The position numbers and the translations under genes were made by a program. Below the pieces are notes generated by a model that had not been told where the DNA came from, searched no databases, and was given only the letters and a program-made list of their open reading frames with translations. A stretch of DNA of 64,000 bases from Methylobacterium longum (GTDB lineage Bacteria; Pseudomonadota; Alphaproteobacteria; Rhizobiales; Beijerinckiaceae), in NCBI RefSeq assembly GCF_022179385.1, contig NZ_BPQS01000018.1, positions 41,637 to 105,636 of the forward strand, written 5' to 3'. Positions 40,670 to 51,671 of this stretch are shown here, piece after piece; the first letter of the stretch is position 1, and every line of letters starts with the position of its first letter.

Positions 40670-42007
40670 TCAGGCCTCGACGAACTGCACACGCGGCCGG
40701 GCGAGCGCGGCCGGAACGAGGACCGATTGCACGGCCACGACCTCGCGGGCCGATTTCCAGGCGCCGCCGCCGCCGGCCGGCCCGTTGGTGTAGAGCGTCT
40801 CGACCTCGTTGCCGATCCGCACCGCCTCGGCGAGGGTCTCGGTCCGACCGGCCACGCGGAGCCTGACCTCGTAGGGTTCCGGCCCGCGCGACAGCGCCTC
40901 CCCATGCAGCGCATCGACGCCGATCAGGTCGCAGCGCAACTCGCTCGTCGCCACGGCGGTGAGCGCCAGGCGCTCGCGCACCACCTCCAGGGCGAGGCGA
41001 CCGCGGGCGAGAGCGCCGGGTCCGGCGTAAGAGATCTGCCCCTCGCCGATGTAGGAGTCCACGTACCCGACCGAGACCTTCAGGAGGCCGGTCGCCGCCG
41101 AGCCCGTCGCCCCGGTCGCCCGCACGCGATCCGGACCGACTTGCTCCATTTCGACCTCGGAGAAGTCGCCGACGACGTCCGGCTGAAGATAGCGGGCCGG
41201 GTCATGCACCTCGTAGAGCATCTGCTCCTTGCAGGTGGCGAGGCTGACGTGGCCGCCCGAACCCGCGACCTTCGTGATCTCGACCGTACCGTCCTCAGCC
41301 ACGATGCCGATCGGGAAGCCGAGGCGGGCGAGACCCGGAACGTCCTTGCAGCCCGGATCGGCGAAATAGCCGCCGGTGATCTGGCCGGCGCATTCGAGCA
41401 GGTGGCCCGCGAGGGTGCCGCGGCCGAGCCGCTCCCAATCGTCCATCGGCCAGCCGAACGCGTGGATCAAGGGCGCGAGGAACAGGGCCGGATCGCCGAC
41501 GCGGCCGGTGATGACGACGTCGGCCCCCTCCGCGAGCGCGGCGACGATCGGAGCGGCGCCGAGATAGGCGTTGGCTGAGACGATGCGGTTGCCGAGGCTG
41601 GTCACCGGCGCGCCGCTCTCCTCCAACGTGAAGTCCCCGGCCCGAACCGCGTCGAGGAGGTCGTCGCCGGTGACCGCGGCGATCCGCAACCCCGTGAGAC
41701 CCAGCTCCCGCGCCAGCGCCCGTGTCCTCTGCGCTGCGGCGACCGGGTTGGCCGCGCCCATGTTGGTAACGATGCGGATGCCGCGCCGTCGGCACGGTGC
41801 GAGCACCGCCCGCATGCGCGCCTCGAGAAGCGGGTCGTAGCCGCCCTCGGGATCCCGAAGCTTCGCCTGCTGCGCCAAGGCGATGGTGCGCTCGGCGAGG
41901 CACTCGAAGACGAGGTAGTCGATCGTACCCCTCTCGGCGAGTTCGATGGCGGGCTCGATACGGTCGCCGGCATAGCCCGCGCCGGCCCCCAGGCTGACGG
42001 TTCTCAT
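40670..42007 (-). CDS. AtuA-family (DUF1446) protein
   Basis: This 445-residue protein starts MRTVSLGAGAGYAGDRIEPA and continues with IDYLVFECLAERTIALAQ and NMGAANPVAAA, the signature of the acyclic terpene utilisation AtuA family. In Pseudomonas, atuA is in a citronellol/geranyl degradation cluster, but its biochemical role is undefined, and none of the other atu genes are here. It is preceded by a CitMHS carrier (17-base gap) and followed by its partner domain, so a carboxylate or terpenoid acid substrate is possible. Confidence 0.82.
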   Translation of the reverse strand: MRTVSLGAGAGYAGDRIEPAIELAERGTIDYLVFECLAERTIALAQQAKLRDPEGGYDPLLEARMRAVLAPCRRRGIRIVTNMGAANPVAAAQRTRALARELGLTGLRIAAVTGDDLLDAVRAGDFTLEESGAPVTSLGNRIVSANAYLGAAPIVAALAEGADVVITGRVGDPALFLAPLIHAFGWPMDDWERLGRGTLAGHLLECAGQITGGYFADPGCKDVPGLARLGFPIGIVAEDGTVEITKVAGSGGHVSLATCKEQMLYEVHDPARYLQPDVVGDFSEVEMEQVGPDRVRATGATGSAATGLLKVSVGYVDSYIGEGQISYAGPGALARGRLALEVVRERLALTAVATSELRCDLIGVDALHGEALSRGPEPYEVRLRVAGRTETLAEAVRIGNEVETLYTNGPAGGGGAWKSAREVVAVQSVLVPAALARPRVQFVEA

Positions 42008-42023
42008 GGATCGATCTCCGCGG

Positions 42024-43343
<1,320 letters not shown>

Positions 43344-43457
43344 GCAATCCTCCCGGTGGAATGCGGCGCTCTTGCCGAGCGCCTTTGCGCCGGAAGAAAC
43401 GGCAAGATACTGCATTACGCAATTGAAAAGGTTGGATCGCAGCGATAGTTAAAGGTT
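43344..43457. promoter_or_regulatory. Divergent promoter region, CitMHS/LysR
   Basis: The 114-base gap is AT-richer than its surroundings. TGCATTACGCA (43411-43421) contains small nested palindromes that could be part of a LysR site. No sigma factor boxes were convincing. Confidence 0.35.
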
Positions 43458-44357
43458 ATGGATCTGAACCTCCGCCACGTACGCGCCTTCGTGTCGGTCG
43501 TTCAGGCCGGCAGCTTCACCCGCGCGGCCGCCCTGCTGAACCTGTCGCAGCCGGCGCTCACGGTACAGATCCAGCGCCTGGAAGAGACCCTCGCGGCCCG
43601 GCTCCTCGACCGTACCAGCCGAACCGTCGCGCCGACGCGTCTGGGCCGCGAGTTGCTGCCGGTGTTCCAGCGGGTTCTGCGCGACCTCGACGCGGTGGTG
43701 ATCGATACCCGCGATCTCGCGGCCCGGCGCCACGGCGTCGTCCGGGTCGCCACCCTGCCGTCCTTCGCGGCGAGCGCGCTGGCCGAGGCGATCGCGCAGT
43801 TCCGCAGCGAACATCCGCGCGTGACCTTCCTCATCAAGGACGCGATCGCGCAGCGGGTGCTCGACCTCGTGCGAAACGAGGACGTCGATCTGGGCATCGT
43901 CGGCGGCGACGTTGGCGATCCGGAGCTCAGCGTTCTGTATCGGACGAGCGATGTCCTGCACGTGATCTATCCCCGCGGCCATCCGATCGGCGCGCTGCCG
44001 AAGGTTACGGTCGACGTTCTCGCCGAATACCCGCTCATCTTGATGGACCCCGCCACGAGTGTCCGGGCGGTGGTCGACCTGGCCTTCGTCGGCGCGGGGC
44101 GCCTGCCGACGATCGCGTGCGAGGCGACCTACATGATGACGGCGGTCGGTATGGTTCGGGCCGGCCTCGGCCTGACGATCCTCCCGGGCTCGGCACGCGA
44201 GATCCATGCTGAGCCCGAGCTTCGGTCACGCCTGATCGACGATCCGCAGTTCGTGCGTTCGGTTTGCCTGATCAAGAAGGCGGGGCGGACGTTGCCTGCC
44301 GCCGCCGAAGCGTTCTGCGGAACGCTCACGGGACTGATCGTGGGGTCGCCCGCCTGA
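43458..44357 (+). CDS. LysR-type regulator
   Basis: This 299-residue LysR protein has the HTH region MDLNLRHVRAFVSVVQAGSF and LSQPALTVQIQRLEETLAARL, and an effector domain beginning near VRVATLPSFAASALAEAIAQF. It diverges from the CitMHS/AtuA operon and is its likely activator. An AAAGG Shine-Dalgarno lies close to the ATG. A 224-base unassigned gap follows, before the DUF808 gene. Confidence 0.9.
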   Translation: MDLNLRHVRAFVSVVQAGSFTRAAALLNLSQPALTVQIQRLEETLAARLLDRTSRTVAPTRLGRELLPVFQRVLRDLDAVVIDTRDLAARRHGVVRVATLPSFAASALAEAIAQFRSEHPRVTFLIKDAIAQRVLDLVRNEDVDLGIVGGDVGDPELSVLYRTSDVLHVIYPRGHPIGALPKVTVDVLAEYPLILMDPATSVRAVVDLAFVGAGRLPTIACEATYMMTAVGMVRAGLGLTILPGSAREIHAEPELRSRLIDDPQFVRSVCLIKKAGRTLPAAAEAFCGTLTGLIVGSPA

Positions 44358-44581
44358 GGTCACGCTCTGCCCGGGAACGACGCGCATCCTCCGAGCGAGT
44401 GCTGCACGTCCGTCGCGGCCGTCCCGAACGGCCGGACGCGGGCTCCGAAGCGGACGGCGCGGTGGTCGTGCCCGGGCTGAGGCGCCAGCGCTCGGTGACG
44501 GGCCGCCGGCCGAACTGCGCGATGAGCCCTGAGCGATGAAGCCTGGGCGACGCGGCCTGCGGGACGGCCGGCCGGTCGACG

Positions 44582-45574
44582 TCAGGGCCGGCGCCGCCAC
44601 GAGCCCGACAGGAAGTGCCACGCCGGTACCAGGACGAAGCGCGTCAGCGGGATCAACAGACCGCCGACCGCCAGCCCGATCAGCCCCGATGCCAAAGCCG
44701 TGACCAGCCACGTGACCAAGCCCTCGGCGAAGGGCAGGCGTGACGCCGCAGCCACCGCGGCCGCGTGGGCGGCATGCGCCGGCGCCGACAGGCCGTAGGC
44801 TTCCAGGCCGTGCATCAGGATGCCGCCGCCGACCCAGACCATCGCGGCCGTACCGATGACGGCCAGGAGCGTGAGCAGGAGCGGCATGCCTTTGACAACG
44901 CCGCGTCCGAGGCCGCGGACGAGGCTTCCGAACGGCGGCTTCGCGGTGCTGCGCGCCAGGGCCAAGCCCGCGTCGTCCGCCTTCACGATCAGCGCGACCA
45001 CGCCGTAGACGCCCGCGGTGATGCCCACGGCGACGATCGCCAGCACGGCCGCGCGCATCCAGAAATCGCCCTCCGGCAACGCCGCGAGGGTGATGGCCAT
45101 GATCTCTGCGGAGAGGATGAAGTCGGTCTTGATGGCACTGGCGACCCGGCGGTCCTCCCGAGCCTGATCGCTCCCGGCGCCGTCCTGGCCAGCCGCCCCG
45201 TCGTCGTGAGCGCCGTGCGGGACGAGGGCCTCGTAGACCTTCTCGGCGCCCTCGAAGCAGAGATACGCGCCGCCCAGCATCAGCAGCGGCGTTATCGCCC
45301 AGGGCGCGAAGGCGCTGAGGGCGAGGGCGCCCGGGAGCAGGAACAGGAGCTTGTTGCGGAGCGATCCCAGGGCGATCCGGCCGACGATGGGCAGTTCGCG
45401 CTCCGCCGCGAAACCGACGACGTAGCGGGGTGTGACTGCCGCATCGTCGATGACGACGCCGGCCGCCTTCGTTCCAGCCTTGGCGGCTTGTCCCGCGACA
45501 TCGTCGAGGGAGGCTGCCGCCGTCCTGACCATGAAGGCGACGTCGTCCAGCAGGGCGATCAATCCGACGCTCAC
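44582..45574 (-). CDS. DUF808 membrane protein (YedI-like)
   Basis: This 330-residue inner-membrane protein starts MSVGLIALLDDVAFMVRTAA and contains LDDVAGQAAKAGTKAAGVVIDD and YVVGFAAERELPIVGRIALGSL, typical of DUF808. There are several helices and a charged cytosolic loop near the middle (HGAHDDGAAGQDGAG). The function is not known. It has no evident partner: the LysR gene on its left and the GntR gene on its right belong to other units. Confidence 0.88.
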   Translation of the reverse strand: MSVGLIALLDDVAFMVRTAAASLDDVAGQAAKAGTKAAGVVIDDAAVTPRYVVGFAAERELPIVGRIALGSLRNKLLFLLPGALALSAFAPWAITPLLMLGGAYLCFEGAEKVYEALVPHGAHDDGAAGQDGAGSDQAREDRRVASAIKTDFILSAEIMAITLAALPEGDFWMRAAVLAIVAVGITAGVYGVVALIVKADDAGLALARSTAKPPFGSLVRGLGRGVVKGMPLLLTLLAVIGTAAMVWVGGGILMHGLEAYGLSAPAHAAHAAAVAAASRLPFAEGLVTWLVTALASGLIGLAVGGLLIPLTRFVLVPAWHFLSGSWRRRP

Positions 45575-45748
45575 ACGTCTCCCCTCGTCCGCGATGAGTC
45601 CGCCAGACAGACGATCCTCGGCCGAATTTGATCCATCGGCCTCGCAGTTCGCGGCAGCGGGATTGCCGGAAGCGCCGGCCGACGAGCCGGAGGATCCCGG
45701 CGCGCTATCGGGGGCGTCGTCGACGCGGAGCGCCGCCCGTTCCGCCGG

Positions 45749-46459
45749 TCACCCGGCGGGGGAGGGGCGAACATGGGCGAACAACCCGCTGCCGCCGCGC
45801 TCGATGTCCTCTCGGACGGCGTCGCGCGCCGTATCCGAGTCGCCGCGCCGCAGGGCGTCGATGATGCGCCGATGGGGGTGCGGCTCCCAATCGGGGACAC
45901 CGTCGTCGTAGAGGTGCGAGAGGATCGGGCCGCAGCGCACCCACAGCAGCTCGACGATCTCGTACAGGATCGGCATCCGCCCGAGCCTGCACAGAGACAA
46001 GTGGAACTCGGTGTTGAGGTTCACCGCCTGCGCGAAGTCGCGGCTCGCATGACACTGGGAGATCTGCACGTGGATCGCCTCGAGCGCATCGATCTCCCCT
46101 GCGGGTGAAGCGATCGCGGCGGCCGCCGCCCGTCCCTCGAGATCCGTGCGGATAGCGCGGATCTCCAGCAACTGATCCAGGGCGAGCCTGGGCACGACGA
46201 CGCTGCCGCGCGCGTCGAGGGCCAAAGCCTTCTCGGAGACCAATCTGAGCAGGGCCTCGCGCATGGGGGTCGCGCTGATACCGAACCGGGCCGACATCGG
46301 GCGCAGACGCAGGCGCGTGTCCGGGCGCAGCTGGCCGCGCATCAGGGCCACGCGCAACTCGCGATAGGCGCGCTCGCTCAGGCTCTCCTTGACGATCGGA
46401 CGGACCCAGTCCGGCATGATTTCGCCGGTTTGCGGCTCGGACGCCGAAGCGCTTGACAT
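45749..46459 (-). CDS. GntR/FCD-type regulator
   Basis: This 236-residue regulator has a winged helix (SLSERAYRELRVALMRGQLRPDTRL, FGISATPMREALLRLVSEKAL) and an all-helical FCD ligand domain with metal-ligand-like residues (NLNTEFHLSLCR and the late segment HPHRRIIDALRRGD). GGGAGG before ATG 46459 fixes the start. It diverges from the large catabolic operon and faces a 16-bp palindrome, so it most likely represses that operon until an inducer, often an organic acid, binds. Confidence 0.88.
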   Translation of the reverse strand: MSSASASEPQTGEIMPDWVRPIVKESLSERAYRELRVALMRGQLRPDTRLRLRPMSARFGISATPMREALLRLVSEKALALDARGSVVVPRLALDQLLEIRAIRTDLEGRAAAAAIASPAGEIDALEAIHVQISQCHASRDFAQAVNLNTEFHLSLCRLGRMPILYEIVELLWVRCGPILSHLYDDGVPDWEPHPHRRIIDALRRGDSDTARDAVREDIERGGSGLFAHVRPSPAG

Positions 46460-46479
46460 ATTCCTCCCCTCGGCCCGAT

Positions 46480-46495
46480 ATTTGTTATAACAAAT
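46480..46495. promoter_or_regulatory. GntR operator, perfect 16-bp palindrome
   Basis: ATTTGTTATAACAAAT is a perfect palindrome in the 111-base gap between the GntR/FCD gene and the first dehydrogenase gene. It is AT-rich within a GC-rich genome and resembles FCD-regulator sites of the TTGT-N-ACAA type. It likely serves both divergent promoters. Confidence 0.7.
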
Positions 46496-46570
46496 TACAA
46501 ACTGCGTCGACGGCTCGCGCTGCGACGCAGGCGCCGGGCCCGAGAGGTTCGCCGCGGACAGGGGACGGAA

Positions 46571-47626
46571 ATGCTTGCGTTGCGCAAGTCGACGGCTGCC
46601 TTCGGGGCAGACCTCGTGCACGTCGATGCACCGCCCGGCCCCGGCGCGGGCCGCGTGACCATCGCGGTTGCCGCGGCCGGTATCTGCGGCAGCGACCTCC
46701 ACGCCTTCGAGTGGACGCCGGGCTACGGCTTCATGACCGCCTTCATGCCGGTCACCCTCGGCCACGAGTTTTCCGGCACGGTCCAGGTGGTTGGAGACGG
46801 CGTGACGGCGCTCGCTCCCGGAGACCGGGTCACCTGCTGGCCGACGGTGCCGTGCGGTGACTGCGCGGCCTGTTCCGCCGCCCGGCCGCAGCATTGCCAG
46901 GGCCGGCGGATCGTCGGTCTGCACGCCGACGGGGCCTTCGCCGAACAGGTCGTGGTTCCGGCCGACAATTGCCGCCGCCTGCCCGACGGGCTGCCGCTGA
47001 CCGTCGCGGCGCTCGCCGAGCCCCTGGCGGTCGCGGTCAACGCCGTCGACGTGGCCGAGCTGGGGCCCGGCGACCGGGTGGTGGTGCTCGGCCCGGGCCC
47101 GATCGGAATCTCCATCGCCTTCGTCGCGCAGCTTCGGGGCGCGGCCGTGCTGCTCGCCGGTCTCGACGACGCCGCCCGCCTGGATCTCGCCCGCCGGATC
47201 GGCATCCGCGCGACCGCCGATCTCTGCGGTGGAAGCCTGGAGGCTGCCGTCCGGCACGCCTTCGGCGGGGAGGCCGACCGGGTGATCGAGGCGACGGGAT
47301 CAGCCCGGTCGGTGGTCGAAGGGCTGGCCGCTCTGCGCTCGGGCGGCGTGCTGGTTGTGGCCGGGATCCATTCCGGATCCCTCGACCTCGACTTGACCGG
47401 CTTCGTCCGCAGCAAGAAGCAGCTACGTGCGGCGCACGATACCACGTCGCGGGCCTTCGACGAGGCGATCCGCCTTCTCGCAGTCCATGCCGCGACCCTC
47501 GAAGCGCTGATCACGCATCGACGCCCCCTCGCCGAAGCCGGGGCGGCGTTCGAGCTGGCGCGCAGCCGGCAAGCCATGAAGGTGCTGCTTCTTCCCGAAG
47601 CAGTCGCAACGCAGGGGGAGGGGTGA
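46571..47626 (+). CDS. Zinc-dependent MDR alcohol dehydrogenase
   Basis: This 351-residue medium-chain dehydrogenase shows the catalytic zinc residues Cys39 (GICGSD) and His65/Glu66 (GHEF). Structural zinc cysteines are at 95, 98, 101 and 109, and the NAD-binding segment is VVVLGPGPIGIS. It resembles sorbitol, threonine and butanediol dehydrogenases, which oxidise secondary alcohols. It is the first gene of the operon and its stop overlaps the next start by one base. Confidence 0.88.
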   Translation: MLALRKSTAAFGADLVHVDAPPGPGAGRVTIAVAAAGICGSDLHAFEWTPGYGFMTAFMPVTLGHEFSGTVQVVGDGVTALAPGDRVTCWPTVPCGDCAACSAARPQHCQGRRIVGLHADGAFAEQVVVPADNCRRLPDGLPLTVAALAEPLAVAVNAVDVAELGPGDRVVVLGPGPIGISIAFVAQLRGAAVLLAGLDDAARLDLARRIGIRATADLCGGSLEAAVRHAFGGEADRVIEATGSARSVVEGLAALRSGGVLVVAGIHSGSLDLDLTGFVRSKKQLRAAHDTTSRAFDEAIRLLAVHAATLEALITHRRPLAEAGAAFELARSRQAMKVLLLPEAVATQGEG

Positions 47627-48642
47627 TGAGCACCGGGATGCGAGCGGTCATCGCCGCAGGGCAGGGCGGCCCCGAAGTCCTCCGGATCGTCGAGCGGCCC
47701 CGCCCGGAGCCGGGCCAGGGCCAGGTGCTCGTGCGCGTCGAGGCCGCGGGCGTCAACCGCCCGGACGTGATGCAGCGCGAGGGCCGATACCCTCCGCCAC
47801 CCGGCGCCTCCGACGTGCTCGGGCTCGAACTCGCCGGCATCGTCGAGGCGCGCGGGCCCGGTGCCGGGCGCTTCCGGCCCGGCGATCGGGTGATGGCGCT
47901 GGTGCATAGCGGCGCCTACGCCGAGTGGGCCGTCGTCGACGAGGCGGTCGCGCTGCCCGTGCCCGACGGCCTCCCGGCGGTCGAGGCCGGGGCGATCCCC
48001 GAGACCTACTTCACCGTCTGGAGCAACGTGTTCGAGCGCGCCCGGCTGCAGGCCGGCGAGAGCTTGCTGATCCACGGCGGCTCCTCGGGCATCGGCACCA
48101 CCGCGATCCTGCTGGCGAAGGCCCGCGGCGCCACAGTCCTCGTCACCGCTGGCTCGCCGGAGAAGTGCGCGGCCTGCCTGAGGCTCGGTGCGGATGCGGC
48201 GATCGACTATCGGCAGGAGGACTTCGTTGCCGCCGCGAAGGCCGCCACCGACGGAAAGGGTCCCGACGTGATCCTCGACATGGTCGGCGGCCCGTACATC
48301 GCCCGCAACCTCGACGCCGTGGCGGTCGACGGGCGCATCGCGCAGATCGCCTTCCAGCAGGGCTCGCGGGTGACCGAGATCGACTTCCAGCCGCTCCTGA
48401 TGAAGCGGCTGACGCTCACGGGCTCCACGCTGCGGGCCCGGCCGGTCGCCCTGAAGGCGCGCCTCGCCGAGGCCCTCGCCGAGCACGTCCTGCCGCTGCT
48501 TGCGGCGGGGCGGGTGCGGCCGCCGATCGACTCCGTGTTCCCGTTCGACCGGGTCGCCGAGGCCCATGCCCGGATGGATGCGGGCCAGCACATCGGGAAG
48601 ATCGTCCTGACGATGGGCGACGCCGCGCAGGGGAGCCGCTGA
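47626..48642 (+). CDS. Zinc-free MDR quinone oxidoreductase
   Basis: This 338-residue enzyme belongs to the quinone-oxidoreductase/PIG3 branch of MDR proteins: MRAVIAAGQGGPEVLRIVERP, GVNRPDVMQREGRYPPPPG and the NADPH loop IHGGSSGIGTTAILLAKARG. It lacks zinc cysteines. It may reduce an enone or quinone intermediate. It shares single-base stop/start overlaps with both neighbours, a sign of coupled translation. Confidence 0.88.
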   Translation: MSTGMRAVIAAGQGGPEVLRIVERPRPEPGQGQVLVRVEAAGVNRPDVMQREGRYPPPPGASDVLGLELAGIVEARGPGAGRFRPGDRVMALVHSGAYAEWAVVDEAVALPVPDGLPAVEAGAIPETYFTVWSNVFERARLQAGESLLIHGGSSGIGTTAILLAKARGATVLVTAGSPEKCAACLRLGADAAIDYRQEDFVAAAKAATDGKGPDVILDMVGGPYIARNLDAVAVDGRIAQIAFQQGSRVTEIDFQPLLMKRLTLTGSTLRARPVALKARLAEALAEHVLPLLAAGRVRPPIDSVFPFDRVAEAHARMDAGQHIGKIVLTMGDAAQGSR

Positions 48643-50369
48643 TGTCCGCGATGTCCGAGCGTGCCAACATGAGCGGCGCCCACGCCCTCGCCGCCGCACT
48701 CCACCGGCACGGGGTCCGCGACGTGTTCGGCCAGAGCATCCCCTCGGCCCTGTTCCTGGCCGCGCCGCATCACGGCATCCGCCAGATCGGCTACCGCACC
48801 GAGAACGCGGGCGCCGCGATGGCCGATGCGTACGCGCGGATCTCGGGCCGGGTCGCCGTGGTCGCGGCCCAGAACGGTCCCGCCGCGACCCTGCTGGTGC
48901 CGGGGCTCGCGGAAGCCCTGAAGGCGTCCATACCGGTCGTGGCGATCGTCCAGGACGTCCACCGCAGCTTCACGGATCGGAACGCCTTCCAGGAACTCGA
49001 CCACCTCGCCCTGTTCTCCGGCGTCGCCAAGTGGGTCCGACGGGTCGCGGTCGCCGAGCGCATCGACGATTACGTCGACATGGCCTTCGCGGCTGCGGCG
49101 TCCGGGCGGCCCGGACCGGCGGTGCTGCTGGTGCCCCTCGACCTCCTCGACGAACGCCCCGATTTCGAGGCCGCCGCCCCGCGCCGTGCGGCCAACCTCG
49201 GCACCTACCCCCTCGACCGCACGGTCGCCGACCCGGCCCGGATCGCGCAGGCCGCCGACCTGATCGCCGGGGCGGAGCGCCCGCTGGTCATCGCGGGCGG
49301 CGGCGTCCATTCCTCCGGCGCCTATCCGGAACTCGCCGCCCTCCAGGCCCTCGGACTTCCGGTCGCCACCACGGTCATGGGCAAGGGCGCCGTCGCCGAG
49401 ACCGACCCGCTCTCCGTGGGCGTCGCCGGCTACTTCATGGCGCCCCGGGCGCGTTCGTCCCATCTGCGCGCCCTCGTCACGGAAGCCGACGTCGTCCTCC
49501 TGGTCGGAAACCGCACCAACCAGAACGGCACCGACAGCTGGTCGCTCTACCCGGCGGGCGCCCGGTTCATCCATCTCGACGTGGACGGGGGCGAGGTCGG
49601 CCGCAACTACGAAGCCCTGCGCCTCGTCGGCGACGCCAAGCTGACGCTGGCGGCCCTCGTCGAGGCCTTGCGGCAGCGGGATCTGTCCGGGCTGGAGGGC
49701 CGCCGCGCGGGGCTCGCCGACACCATCGGCCGCGCCCGCGAGGCCCACGTCGCCGACATGGCGCGCCTCGTCGACATGGAGGCCGCGCCGATCCGGCCCG
49801 AGCGGATCATGGCCGAGATCGACGCGGCGACGACCCCCGAGACCGTCGTCGTCGCCGACGCGAGCTATGCGTCGATCTGGATCGCCAACTTCCTCACGGC
49901 GCGCAAATCCGGCCAGCGCTTCCTCACGCCACGCGGCATCGCGGGCCTCGGCTGGGGCCTGCCCTTCGCCCTGGGCGCGAAGGCGGCGCGACCGGAGGCG
50001 CCCGTGATCTGCGTGACCGGCGACGGCGGCTTCGGGCACGTCTGGTCGGAACTGGAGACGGCGCGGCGCATGCGGCTTCCGGTCGTCGTCGTGGTCCTGA
50101 ACAACCAGATCCTCGGCTACCAGAAGCACGCGGAGCTGAGCCTGTTCGGCGACTTCACCGACGTCTGCGATTTCGAGGCGGTGGACCACGCCGCGATCGC
50201 GCGGGCCTGCGGTTGCGCTGGAACACGCGTCGAGCGCCCCGGGGATCTCGCGCCGGCGCTGCGCGAGGCCCTCGCGAGCGGCGCCGTGACGGTGATCGAC
50301 GTGATCACCGACCAGCGGGCCTACCCGCCGATCACCAGCTTCGAGGGCAAGGACGCGCTCGCTTACTGA
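48642..50369 (+). CDS. ThDP-dependent enzyme, acetolactate-synthase-like
   Basis: This 575-residue enzyme has the three-domain layout of the acetolactate synthase/benzoylformate decarboxylase superfamily. The activating glutamate is Glu54 in YRTENAGAAMADAYAR. The cofactor motif runs from GDGGF (about 460) to LNN, and the C-terminal end is ITDQRAYPPITSFEG. No regulatory subunit gene is present, so it is probably a catabolic decarboxylase, lyase or ligase for a 2-keto acid or diketone rather than the biosynthetic ALS. It sits between the dehydrogenases and the ABC importer. Confidence 0.88.
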   Translation: MSAMSERANMSGAHALAAALHRHGVRDVFGQSIPSALFLAAPHHGIRQIGYRTENAGAAMADAYARISGRVAVVAAQNGPAATLLVPGLAEALKASIPVVAIVQDVHRSFTDRNAFQELDHLALFSGVAKWVRRVAVAERIDDYVDMAFAAAASGRPGPAVLLVPLDLLDERPDFEAAAPRRAANLGTYPLDRTVADPARIAQAADLIAGAERPLVIAGGGVHSSGAYPELAALQALGLPVATTVMGKGAVAETDPLSVGVAGYFMAPRARSSHLRALVTEADVVLLVGNRTNQNGTDSWSLYPAGARFIHLDVDGGEVGRNYEALRLVGDAKLTLAALVEALRQRDLSGLEGRRAGLADTIGRAREAHVADMARLVDMEAAPIRPERIMAEIDAATTPETVVVADASYASIWIANFLTARKSGQRFLTPRGIAGLGWGLPFALGAKAARPEAPVICVTGDGGFGHVWSELETARRMRLPVVVVVLNNQILGYQKHAELSLFGDFTDVCDFEAVDHAAIARACGCAGTRVERPGDLAPALREALASGAVTVIDVITDQRAYPPITSFEGKDALAY

Positions 50370-50436
50370 CGCCGACGACCGGCCCACCGAGAAGGCGCGC
50401 GAAGCGCCGGGTCGACACCGAACACGGGAGGATACG

Positions 50437-51645
50437 ATGAGAGTTCTGGCGCGTGCACTCGCCGCCGCCCTCGCGCTGGGCGCCGCAGCCCCGACGACGG
50501 CTCGGGCCGCCGACGTGAAGTTCGGCGCGCTGTTCCCGTTCAGCGGGCAGCTTGCGCTCCTGGGCGAGGAGAGCGCCCGGGGCGTCGAGATCGCCGTCGA
50601 CGAGATCAACGCCGCCGGCGGCGTCCAGGGCCAGAAGGTCGTGCTCGCCCGAGGCGACGCGGTCGACAACAATCAGGCGATCGGCGAGGCGCGCCGCCTC
50701 ATCTCCCTGGAGCGGGTGGTGGCGATCTTCGGGTCCTATTCGTCCGCCCGCTCGATCGCCGCGAGCCAGGTGGCCGAGCTGTCGGGCCTCCCGTATTTCG
50801 AGCTCGGCGCGGTGGCCGAGGAGGTGACCGGGCGCGGCCTGCAGTATCTCTACCGCACCAACCCGACGGCCGAGGACATGGCCAAGCTCGCGGTCGAGAT
50901 GATCGTCAACAAGGTTGCGGCCGGGCTCGGCAAGAAGCCCGGGGACCTGAAGATCGGCATCATCTACGAGGATTCGAGCTACGGCACCTCGGTGGCGGGC
51001 TTCCAGAAGAAATTCGCCGCCCAGGCCAAGCTGAACGTCGTCACCGCGCAGGGCTATCCGGCCGCGACGGTCGACATGTCGTCCCTAGTCCTCGACCTGA
51101 AGGGACGCGGCATCGACGTCCTGCTCCAGACCTCCTACCAGAACGATTCCGTCCTGTTCCTCCAACAGGCCAACGAGGCGGGCTTCAAGCCAGGCGCCAT
51201 CATCGGAGGCGGCGGCGGATACTCAATGCAACCCACCGCCGACGCGGTCGGTCACACGGTCATCGAGGGCGTCCTCGACACCGACTTCACCCAGTACCTC
51301 GTCAACACGCAGTACACGCCCGGCCTGGAAAGCTTCGTGGCGGCCTACCAGAAGAAATACGGTGGCGCGCCGCGCTCCGGGCACTCGCTGAACAACTACG
51401 TCGGCGCCAAGCTCATCCTGCAGGCCATCGACAAGGCGAAGGGCTTCGAGCCCGACACCATCGTCAAGGCGGCCAAGGGGATTGACGTCAAGGACGGCGT
51501 CACCGCGGTCGGCTACGGGTTCAAGTTCGGCAAGAACAACCAGAACGAGCGCGCCGCGATGATGGGTATGCAGTGGCAAGGCGGCAAGCTCGTCACGGTC
51601 TATCCCGACAGCGCCGCCGTCGCCCCGATGCAGACGCGCCAGTAG
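50437..51645 (+). CDS. ABC substrate-binding protein, branched-chain type
   Basis: This 402-residue periplasmic binding protein of the LivJ/Peripla_BP_6 class has a clear signal peptide (MRVLARALAAALALGAAAP, cleaved near ARAAD). The mature part starts VKFGALFPFSGQLALLGEES. Members bind amino acids, amides, urea or aromatic acids. An AGGA-type Shine-Dalgarno precedes the ATG. It begins the transport half of the operon, 67 bases after the ThDP gene. Confidence 0.9.
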   Translation: MRVLARALAAALALGAAAPTTARAADVKFGALFPFSGQLALLGEESARGVEIAVDEINAAGGVQGQKVVLARGDAVDNNQAIGEARRLISLERVVAIFGSYSSARSIAASQVAELSGLPYFELGAVAEEVTGRGLQYLYRTNPTAEDMAKLAVEMIVNKVAAGLGKKPGDLKIGIIYEDSSYGTSVAGFQKKFAAQAKLNVVTAQGYPAATVDMSSLVLDLKGRGIDVLLQTSYQNDSVLFLQQANEAGFKPGAIIGGGGGYSMQPTADAVGHTVIEGVLDTDFTQYLVNTQYTPGLESFVAAYQKKYGGAPRSGHSLNNYVGAKLILQAIDKAKGFEPDTIVKAAKGIDVKDGVTAVGYGFKFGKNNQNERAAMMGMQWQGGKLVTVYPDSAAVAPMQTRQ

Positions 51646-51671
51646 CCGCGCCGCCGCCACGGAGATCGGGG

